Shown here one piece after another: positions 6,834 through 12,092 of a stretch of DNA of 12,092 nt. The stretch's first letter is position 1. The number at the start of each line of letters is the position of its first letter. The stretch comes from an uncultured Peptoniphilus sp. (lineage in GTDB: Bacteria; Bacillota; Clostridia; Tissierellales; Peptoniphilaceae): positions 1 through 12,092 of the forward strand of contig CABTWG010000037.1 in assembly GCA_902488455.1 (NCBI GenBank), in the 5' to 3' direction. Under the pieces are notes generated by a model that saw nothing but the letters and a program-made list of their open reading frames with translations, had not been told where the DNA came from and ran no database searches. Made by a program: the position numbers and the translations under genes.

Positions 6834-8778
6834 GAGAATAGATGAATTAGTTGAACTTTTAAATAAATACAGCTACCACTACTACACCTTGGATGAACCT
6901 CTTGTGGCGGACGTTGAATACGACAAGCTCTACGATGAACTTGTAAAATTAGAAAAAGAAACTGGATATGTAAGGCAGGATAGCCCGACCAATAGAGTAG
7001 GTGGCGAGCTTTTAACTGGATTTGTAAAACACACCCATTTAAATCCACTCTATTCAATGGACAAGGCCCAATCCTTTGACGAACTTCGCGCTTGGGAAGA
7101 GAGAAATAAGAGGCTTCTTCCTGGAGTAAAGGATATAGAGTATGTGGTGGAGCTCAAATTTGACGGTCTTACAATAAATTTAACATATAACAATGGAATT
7201 CTCGAAAATGCCAGCACGAGAGGCAATGGATTAATCGGAGAAGAGATCCTTCCTCAGGTTAAGACTATAAATTCTGTGCCACTTAGCATTGATTATAAAG
7301 GACTTTTTGAAGTGCAAGGTGAAGGGCTTATGCCTTTTAAAGCTTTTGATAAGTACAACGAAACTGCTGATGAAGTTTTAAAGAATCCTAGAAACGCAGC
7401 AGCTGGAGCGCTTAGAAACTTGGACCCAAAGGTTACGAGAAAAAGAAACCTCGATGCATATTTCTACAATGTTGGCTATATCGAAGACAGGGAATTTAAA
7501 ACCGACACGGAGATGAAGGAGTTTCTAAAGGAACAGAAATTCAAAGTAAATCCGATCTATTTCCATGTAAAAGACATCGACGAAGCCATAGAATGTATAA
7601 ATAAAATTGAAGAGATGAGGGACGACCTTGACGTACTTATTGACGGGGCAACCATTAAGGTAGACGACTACTCACTTAGAGCAAAGCTCGGCTATACAAA
7701 TAAGTTTCCACGTTGGGCTATTGCCTACAAGTACGAAGCCAAGGAAGTCACCACGAAGCTTATCGATGTAATTTGGAATGTTGGTAGAACCGCAAAGGTA
7801 ACTCCATCGGCAATCTTAGAACCAGTGGAAATAGGTGGCGTTACCATACAAAGGGCGACCTTAAATAACTACGATGACATCCAAAGAAAGAAACTAAGAC
7901 TTGGAAGCAGAGTCCTACTTAGAAGGTCAAACGACGTTATTCCAGAGATACTGGGAGCAGTTCCATCCGAAGAAAAGACGGAAGAGATAAAACTTCCGAC
8001 ACATTGTCCATACTGTGGTTCGGAACTTTATAAGGATGGAGTTCATATCTTCTGTCCTAATACACTTTCATGTTTGCCACAACTCATTGGAAGAATCGTC
8101 CACTTCGCGAGTAGAGATGCAATGAATATAGAGGGCCTCTCAGATAAGACTGCAGCGGCTTTGATTTCGGATTTAGATATAAAAGAAGTTTCAGATCTTT
8201 ACGATATAAAAAAAGAAGAGCTAATGAGTTTGGAAGGATTTAAGGATAAAAAATCCGACAATCTCCTAGCTGAGCTTGAAAAATCAAAGGACGTAAATCT
8301 TTCTAATTTCGTCTATGCCCTTGGAATTCACAATGTAGGCATAAAAGCAGCGAGAGATTTGGTAGATCATTTCAAAATTCTCGATAGACTAATGAGTGCA
8401 ACTGAGGAAGAACTTGTAAGCATTGACGATGTGGGACCGATAACTGCCCACGAAATCTATGAGTTCTTCCATGATGAAAGAATCAAAGATTCGATTAAAA
8501 AACTTATAGATCATGGAATACAGCCAAAACATGTAGACCTTGCAAAGGATTCAAACAGCAGTTTTGCAGGGCTTAAAATAGTTTTAACAGGCAAACTTTC
8601 GAGACCGAGAAAGGAAATAGAAAAGGAACTTCTCTCCCTCGGAGCAGAAGTTGTAGGATCTGTTTCAAAGAATACGGATCTTGTTATAGTAGGAGAAAAC
8701 GCAGGCTCCAAAGCGGACAAAGCGAGGGAACTTGGGATTAAAATAATAGATGAGAAAACATACGAGGAGGAAAAATGA
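6826..8778 (+). CDS. ligA: NAD+-dependent DNA ligase LigA, clostridial-type variant
   Basis: 650 aa, full length. It seals nicks using NAD+ through a Lys-AMP intermediate. Domains in order are: Ia with the YHYY..LDEPLVADVEYD NMN-site segment (17-33); adenylation domain with catalytic K111 in ELKFDG; OB fold about 312-385; zinc finger with C394, C397, C410 and C416; helix-hairpin-helix region about 425-570; BRCT about 578-650 (LKIVLTGKLSRPRKE). Several signatures differ from the textbook form: RGNGLIGEEILPQVKTI in place of RGDG..GEDVT.N..TI, EVQGEG in place of EVRGEV, and LNPLYSMDKAQ in place of the PMLSLDNAF-type motif. From memory this resembles a LigA form found in clostridia. GGAG (6815-6818) is 7 nt before the ATG, which overlaps the pcrA end by 8 nt. 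The stop overlaps the gatC ATG (ATGA). Confidence 0.96.
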   Translation: MNKRIDELVELLNKYSYHYYTLDEPLVADVEYDKLYDELVKLEKETGYVRQDSPTNRVGGELLTGFVKHTHLNPLYSMDKAQSFDELRAWEERNKRLLPGVKDIEYVVELKFDGLTINLTYNNGILENASTRGNGLIGEEILPQVKTINSVPLSIDYKGLFEVQGEGLMPFKAFDKYNETADEVLKNPRNAAAGALRNLDPKVTRKRNLDAYFYNVGYIEDREFKTDTEMKEFLKEQKFKVNPIYFHVKDIDEAIECINKIEEMRDDLDVLIDGATIKVDDYSLRAKLGYTNKFPRWAIAYKYEAKEVTTKLIDVIWNVGRTAKVTPSAILEPVEIGGVTIQRATLNNYDDIQRKKLRLGSRVLLRRSNDVIPEILGAVPSEEKTEEIKLPTHCPYCGSELYKDGVHIFCPNTLSCLPQLIGRIVHFASRDAMNIEGLSDKTAAALISDLDIKEVSDLYDIKKEELMSLEGFKDKKSDNLLAELEKSKDVNLSNFVYALGIHNVGIKAARDLVDHFKILDRLMSATEEELVSIDDVGPITAHEIYEFFHDERIKDSIKKLIDHGIQPKHVDLAKDSNSSFAGLKIVLTGKLSRPRKEIEKELLSLGAEVVGSVSKNTDLVIVGENAGSKADKARELGIKIIDEKTYEEEK

Positions 8779-9056
8779 AGCTTGAAGATATAAAGCATAT
8801 TGCCGACATAGCCAATATTTCATTCACCGACGAAGAACTAAAAAACTTCGAATCTGACTTCGTTGATACGATGAAATTAATAGACAATATTGCAAAGATT
8901 GATACGGAAAATGTAGAAGGTGTATTTCAAGTAAATGATATTACAAATAATTTTAGACCAGACGAAGTAAAGGATTCTCTTCCTAAGGAAGAAGCTCTTA
9001 AGAACACAGAAGTTGAAAAGTATGGATACTTTGAAATACTTAAATTTGTAGATTGA
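8775..9056 (+). CDS. gatC: Asp-tRNA(Asn)/Glu-tRNA(Gln) amidotransferase subunit C
   Basis: 93 aa, usual length. GatC is the small scaffold that wraps between GatA and GatB and stabilises the amidase. The N-terminal pattern IKHIADIANISFTDEELKNF (6-25) and the following Asp-Thr-Glu (IDTENVEGV, 42-50), RPDEV (61-65) and EALKNTEVEKYGYFEI segments fit the family. The family's usual conserved Arg-Glu/Asp-Asp is kept as R61-P-D-E. A strong GAGGAGG (8764-8770) lies only 4 nt before the ATG, and the start overlaps the ligA stop. The position directly after ligA and before gatA supports the call. Confidence 0.93.
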   Translation: MKLEDIKHIADIANISFTDEELKNFESDFVDTMKLIDNIAKIDTENVEGVFQVNDITNNFRPDEVKDSLPKEEALKNTEVEKYGYFEILKFVD

Positions 9057-9063
9057 GGTAGTT

Positions 9064-10479
9064 ATGGAACTTACAAAATTAGGAATAAAAGAACTTCAAG
9101 ATGGCTACAAAAAAGGCGACTTCACAAAGGAAGAAGTCCTAAATAGCTATATTGAAAAGATAGAAAAAGAAGACGGAGAAATAAATGCGTACATTACAAA
9201 GACCTTTGAACTTGCAAAGAAAAATCTAAACAAGGATGGAGTTCTATCAGGAATTCCACTTTCTCTAAAGGATAATATCTCTGTAAAAGATACAAGACTT
9301 ACATGCGGTTCAAAGATTCTTGAAAACTATGAATCTCCATACGACGCAGACGTTACAGAAAAAGTGTTGGAAGCAGGAGGACTCATCCTTGGTAAAGTAA
9401 ACATGGACGAGTTTGCAATGGGCGCTACAACTAGAACTTCATACTATGGGGCGACGAAGAACCCACTGGATAAAACATTAGTACCAGGAGGATCTTCTGG
9501 AGGATCAGCAGCGTCAGTTGCAGGAGACATGGCAGTGGTATCAGTTGGAACAGACACAGGAGGATCCACTAGGCAACCAGCATCTTACTGTGGAATCGTT
9601 GGAATTAAACCAACCTATGGAACCATTTCAAGATACGGAATCTCCACAATGGCAAACACATTTGACAGTCCAGGCACAATGGGAAAGACAGTTGAAGATG
9701 CAACCATTTTATTAAAAGCAATAAAGGGCAGAAGCATAAAAGATGCAACTTCAATCGAAAATAAATCCATAGAAGAAATTGACTTTGACAAGCTAGATTC
9801 AAACTACTTAAAAGGAAAAAACATTGCAATTCCAAAAGTCTACTTAGATTTAGACGATGAAAGAATAGAAAGCGACTTTAAGACTGCAATAGAAATCTTA
9901 AAAGATCTCGGTGCAAATATAAACTATGTTGACATGAAGTATCTAAAGAATGTAATAGAAACCTACCATATTTTAGTAAATGGCGAGATTTCTTCCAACA
10001 TGGCGAGATTTGACGGAATTATCTACGGCAAGAGAACTGTAGAAGATTATGAAACCATTGACGAAATGTTTAAGAAGACAAGAGGCGAAGGCTTCGGACA
10101 AGAAGTTAAGAAGAGAATCATGATCGGGACTCAGATACTTTCACTGGACCTTGCGGAAGATTATTACTACAAGGCACTGAAGGTAAGAGGACTTATAAAA
10201 TCTGAAATGGATAAGGTTCTAGAAGACAATATGTTTATCCTTTCACCAACATCACCAATCCTTCCAATCAAACTAGATTCACAAATGACACCGGTAGAAA
10301 TCTACAAGGCGGACATGTTTACCATTCCTGCAAACATGGCAGGCTGCCCATCACTATCAGTACCGATGAATAAAAAGAACGGACTAAGCGTGGGAATTGA
10401 ATTTACAGGAAGAAGAATGAAGGACAATGAAATTATAAATTCAGCATATCTATTTGAAAGGAGTAAAAATGAACTATAA
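9064..10479 (+). CDS. gatA: Asp-tRNA(Asn)/Glu-tRNA(Gln) amidotransferase subunit A (glutaminase/amidase)
   Basis: 471 aa, close to the usual ~485. GatA hydrolyses glutamine (or asparagine) and channels ammonia to GatB. The amidase signature runs GGSSGGSAASVAG (142-154) and TDTGGSTRQPASYCG (163-177). By alignment with the S. aureus enzyme (K79, S154, S178; equal spacing) the catalytic triad is K69 (in SLKDN), cis-Ser S144 and nucleophile S168. IKPTYGTISRYG (181-192) and the C-terminal DMFTIPANMAGCPSLSVPM further support GatA. The segment after RYG reads ANTFDSPGTMGKTVED rather than the usual SSLDQIGP, a lineage variation near the active-site entrance. The ribosome binding site GAGG (9055-9058) overlaps the gatC stop, and the gap between the genes is 7 nt. 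The 3' end overlaps gatB by 11 nt. Confidence 0.96.
   Translation: MELTKLGIKELQDGYKKGDFTKEEVLNSYIEKIEKEDGEINAYITKTFELAKKNLNKDGVLSGIPLSLKDNISVKDTRLTCGSKILENYESPYDADVTEKVLEAGGLILGKVNMDEFAMGATTRTSYYGATKNPLDKTLVPGGSSGGSAASVAGDMAVVSVGTDTGGSTRQPASYCGIVGIKPTYGTISRYGISTMANTFDSPGTMGKTVEDATILLKAIKGRSIKDATSIENKSIEEIDFDKLDSNYLKGKNIAIPKVYLDLDDERIESDFKTAIEILKDLGANINYVDMKYLKNVIETYHILVNGEISSNMARFDGIIYGKRTVEDYETIDEMFKKTRGEGFGQEVKKRIMIGTQILSLDLAEDYYYKALKVRGLIKSEMDKVLEDNMFILSPTSPILPIKLDSQMTPVEIYKADMFTIPANMAGCPSLSVPMNKKNGLSVGIEFTGRRMKDNEIINSAYLFERSKNEL
10457..10463 (+). promoter_or_regulatory. RBS deciding the gatB start at 10469
   Basis: AAAGGAG lies 5 nt before the ATG at 10469, inside the last codons of gatA. 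A TTG at 10454 is in frame but would lie upstream of this site, so it is rejected. The protein from 10469 begins MNYKTIVGLEIHVEL, exactly where GatB proteins start. Confidence 0.85.
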
Positions 10480-11899
10480 AACAATAGTAGGTCTTGAAAT
10501 CCACGTGGAGCTTCAAACTAAGACAAAAGCTTTTTGCTCCTGCGAAAATGCCTATGGAAAAGAACCAAACACTTTGACCTGTCCAGTATGCTTAGGACTA
10601 CCTGGAGGACTTCCAGTTCTAAACGAAAACGTGGTAAGATACACAGTTATGGCAGGTCATGCACTTAACTGCGACATAAAGAAATTTTCAAAATTTGACA
10701 GAAAAAATTATTTCTATCCAGACTTAACCAAGGGATTCCAAATCACTCAAGACGACATGGCAATCTGCTATGATGGCTACATCGAAATCGAAGGAGACGA
10801 TGGAGAACCTAAGAAAGTCGGAATCATGAAGATACAAATGGAAGAAGACACTGGAAAATCCATGCACATGGAAGAAAATACATTTATGGATTACAACAGA
10901 TGTGGAGTTCCACTTATAGAAATCGTATCAAAACCAGATATCTCTTCAGGAAAAGAAGCTAGAGAATTCTTGGAAAAGCTAAAGGCGACAATAGTCTACC
11001 TTGGAATCTCTGACTGTAAGATGGAAGAAGGATCTCTAAGATGCGACGTAAACGTAAATATAAAAGATCTTGACACAGGAGAGAGGACTGCAATTACAGA
11101 AGTTAAAAACCTAAACTCATTTAGAGGAGTAGAAAAGGCAATCGACTTCGAAGTACAAAGACATATAGATCTAATTGAAAGTGGAAAATCTGAAATCAGA
11201 ACCACAAGAAGATGGGATGACCAAAAGAACGAAACCATTCTCATGAGAGAGAAACTAACTGTGGCAGACTATAGATTTGCACCAGAAGGAGATCTACCTC
11301 CAGTTGTCATAACCGATGAGTATATCGAAAAGATAAAGTCAGAAATGCCAGAGCTACCAGAAGTTAAGAAAGAAAGATTCATAAAAGAATACACACTTCC
11401 AGAGTATGACGCAGGAGTGTTGACATCAACCATAGAACTTGCAGACTACTACGAAGAACTTGTAAAAGACTTCGAAGATTATAACATGGCATCAAACTGG
11501 ATGATGACAGAAGTTTTAAGAAGAGTCGACTTAACAGGAGACAATAAGTTCGAGACACCATTTGAAGTTGAAGACTTAAAAACTCTATTAAAAGAAATAA
11601 AATCTGGAAAGATAAATAATAACGCTGGCAAGAAAGTCCTAAGAGTGATGTTTGAAGAAAATAAAAAACCACTAGATATCATAAAAGAACAAGGGCTAGT
11701 GCAAATAGAAGACGACTCATTAATTGAAGAGCTCGTAGTAAAAGTACTAGAAGAAAATCCTAAGTCCATAGAAGATATTAAGAATGGAAAGAATAGAGCC
11801 TTTGGATTCTTGGTAGGACAAGTAATGAAAGCCTCAAAGGGCAAGGCGAACCCACAAATGGTAAATAAAATAATAGAAGAAAAACTAAAAAATATGTAA
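10469..11899 (+). CDS. gatB: Asp-tRNA(Asn)/Glu-tRNA(Gln) amidotransferase subunit B (kinase/transamidase)
   Basis: 476 aa, typical length. GatB phosphorylates the Glu or Asp on misacylated tRNA and transfers ammonia from GatA. The N-terminus has GLEIHVEL (8-15) with the conserved E10/H12, and a zinc-type cysteine set C23, C25, C38 and C41 (FCSC..TCPVCLGLPG). FDRKNYFYPDLTKGFQI (76-92), MEEDTGKSMH (124-133), CGVPLIEIVSKPD (145-157) and EVKNLNSFRGVEKAI (211-225) are the family blocks. The later block reads DYRFAPEGDLPPV (267-279), where many GatB have DYRYFPEPD. The C-terminal third (about 330-476), with NWMMTEVLRR and the INNNAGKKVLRVMF segment, is the helical YqeY-like tRNA-binding domain. It ends the operon and is followed by a terminator. 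Confidence 0.96.
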   Translation: MNYKTIVGLEIHVELQTKTKAFCSCENAYGKEPNTLTCPVCLGLPGGLPVLNENVVRYTVMAGHALNCDIKKFSKFDRKNYFYPDLTKGFQITQDDMAICYDGYIEIEGDDGEPKKVGIMKIQMEEDTGKSMHMEENTFMDYNRCGVPLIEIVSKPDISSGKEAREFLEKLKATIVYLGISDCKMEEGSLRCDVNVNIKDLDTGERTAITEVKNLNSFRGVEKAIDFEVQRHIDLIESGKSEIRTTRRWDDQKNETILMREKLTVADYRFAPEGDLPPVVITDEYIEKIKSEMPELPEVKKERFIKEYTLPEYDAGVLTSTIELADYYEELVKDFEDYNMASNWMMTEVLRRVDLTGDNKFETPFEVEDLKTLLKEIKSGKINNNAGKKVLRVMFEENKKPLDIIKEQGLVQIEDDSLIEELVVKVLEENPKSIEDIKNGKNRAFGFLVGQVMKASKGKANPQMVNKIIEEKLKNM

Positions 11900-11905
11900 A
11901 ATTTA

Positions 11906-11934
11906 ACCGTAGTCTAAATGACTACGGTATTTTT
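11906..11934 (+). terminator. Rho-independent terminator of the gat operon
   Basis: ACCGTAGTC (11906-11914) pairs perfectly with GACTACGGT (11920-11928) around a 5-nt TAAAT loop, followed by ATTTTT. It begins 7 nt after the gatB stop and is the first clear terminator since 2899. Confidence 0.93.
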
Positions 11935-11942
11935 GTAATTTG

Positions 11943-11958
11943 AAAACCCCCGGCTACG
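11943..11958. other. Half-hairpin (A-run, CCCCCGGC arm, TACG loop) abutting the IS end
   Basis: AAAA (11943-11946) is followed by CCCCCGGC (11947-11954) and TACG (11955-11958). This is what the left half of a terminator closed by a C(UACG)G tetraloop would look like. The matching GCCGGGGG-TTTT half is absent from the window: the insertion sequence begins at 11959. I infer a palindrome interrupted at its loop, with the other half beyond the far end of the element. Confidence 0.45.
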
Positions 11959-11982
11959 TGTGGTGACCCCATAAAGTTGGAC
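11959..11982. repeat. Terminal inverted repeat of the IS
   Basis: It starts TGTGGTGACCCC and continues ATAAAGTTGGAC. The layout (TG terminus, GTGACCCC core, then A-rich, AGTTGGAC) matches by eye the ends of IS150-group elements. The exact first base could be 11959 or 11961, and the partner end is needed to settle this. Confidence 0.75.
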
Positions 11983-11983
11983 C

Positions 11984-12024
11984 TAATACCAGGACTTGTA
12001 GTTTACTTTTCCTGGTATTATTTT
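11984..12024 (+). terminator. Terminator-like hairpin inside the IS end, facing inward
   Basis: TAATACCAGGA (11984-11994) pairs perfectly with TCCTGGTATTA (12010-12020) around a 15-nt loop, followed by TTTT (12021-12024). In the plus orientation it would stop transcription entering the IS from the gat side, and so reduce antisense RNA across the transposase. Confidence 0.6.
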
Positions 12025-12029
12025 ATTCC

Positions 12030-12051
12030 TTTCCACCCCTAGGGGTGGAAA
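12030..12051. repeat. Perfect 22-bp palindrome between IS hairpin and transposase stop
   Basis: TTTCCACCCC (12030-12039), TA, then GGGGTGGAAA (12042-12051) form a perfect palindrome centred on CTAG. It lies 5 nt past the transposase stop (12057-12059) on the minus strand. It could fold as a hairpin terminating the transposase transcript, although the T-rich stretch (12054-12058) is on the plus-strand side. Confidence 0.7.
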
Positions 12052-12056
12052 AATTT

Positions 12057-12092
12057 TTATGCTGTGTTTAACTTTCTATATTCAACTGGACT
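12057..12092 (-). CDS. IS3-family transposase (OrfB, rve integrase), C-terminal 11 residues only
   Basis: Reading the minus strand from the window edge gives SPVEYRKLNTA and then TAA (12057-12059). SPVEYR is the near-invariant C-terminal signature of IS3-family DDE transposases (IS150-group OrfB usually ends ...SPVEYR plus a few residues). The catalytic DDE core would lie beyond the window. The partial gene is oriented toward gatB, and the adjacent terminal repeat supports the assignment. Confidence 0.82.
   Translation of the reverse strand, partial: SPVEYRKLNTA

Larger units (their letters stand above)
11959..12092 (-). mobile_element. End of an IS3-family (IS150-like) insertion sequence, cut by the window edge
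   Basis: The segment begins with a TG-starting terminal repeat (TGTGGTGACCCCATAAAG..., 11959 on) of the kind found on IS150-group elements. It continues through two palindromes and includes the last codons of an IS3-type transposase on the minus strand. The visible end is therefore the one downstream of the transposase. The rest of the element and its other inverted repeat lie right of the window, so completeness and activity cannot be judged. Confidence 0.82.

Noticed and set aside
6569..7057. Antisense reading frame of 162 codons across the pcrA/ligA junction
   Set aside because: Its composition is Leu/Ser/Phe/Ile-rich, as expected for the reverse of biased codons. It has no recognisable motif and fully overlaps two certain genes.
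9518..9835. Alternative-frame ORFs inside gatA (plus 9518-9715 and minus 9605-9835)
   Set aside because: Both lie over the amidase signature of gatA. They are shadows with no motif and no upstream translation signals.
11379..11844. Antisense frames within gatB (97 and 121 codons)
   Set aside because: They are low-complexity Leu/Ser/Phe shadows of gatB codons without an RBS or family signature.

Overview
This is a low-GC window from an anaerobic Firmicute. The protein families and gene order fit a Clostridia/Tissierellia (Peptoniphilaceae-like) lineage: a clostridial-style LigA, the pcrA-ligA-gatCAB order, proteins with surface-layer homology (SLH) repeats, and AGA-dominated arginine usage. 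The genus cannot be fixed from the sequence alone.

Layout. (1) On the minus strand, a divergent precorrin-2 dehydrogenase/siroheme-synthase-like NAD-binding protein (52-783) with a charged Lys/Glu-rich tail, followed by a strong hairpin terminator (13-43). (2) A divergent promoter region (784-915). (3) Two paralogous secreted SLH proteins (916-2844 and 2924-3970). Each is driven by a nearly identical extended -10 promoter that lies almost against the ribosome binding site. A hairpin terminator separates them. (4) From the second SLH gene the plus-strand genes run without a gap: tcdA (tRNA ct6A37 dehydratase), pcrA (UvrD-family helicase), ligA (NAD-dependent DNA ligase), then gatC, gatA and gatB (Asp/Glu-tRNA amidotransferase). 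Junctions are 4-11 nt overlaps or a 7-nt gap, and there is no internal terminator before 11906-11934. By sequence this is one transcription unit joining cell-surface, tRNA-modification, DNA-repair and tRNA-charging functions. (5) The right edge (11959-12092) is one end of an IS3-family (IS150-like) insertion sequence. It shows the terminal inverted repeat, two internal palindromes, and the last 11 codons of its transposase on the minus strand.

How the genes work together. PcrA and LigA act in DNA repair and replication, and their pairing is widely conserved in Firmicutes. GatCAB makes Gln-tRNA(Gln) and/or Asn-tRNA(Asn) by transamidation. TcdA cyclises t6A37 on ANN-decoding tRNAs. The SLH proteins are presumably anchored to cell-wall polysaccharide.

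Most genes here are ordinary housekeeping genes, and I do not see a clear new defence or mobile system. The points most worth a second look are: the IS boundary falling exactly at the end of a half-hairpin (GC arm plus TACG tetraloop); the housekeeping operon whose only visible promoter belongs to an SLH gene; the twin promoters predicting very short leaders; and the divergent SirC-like orphan.
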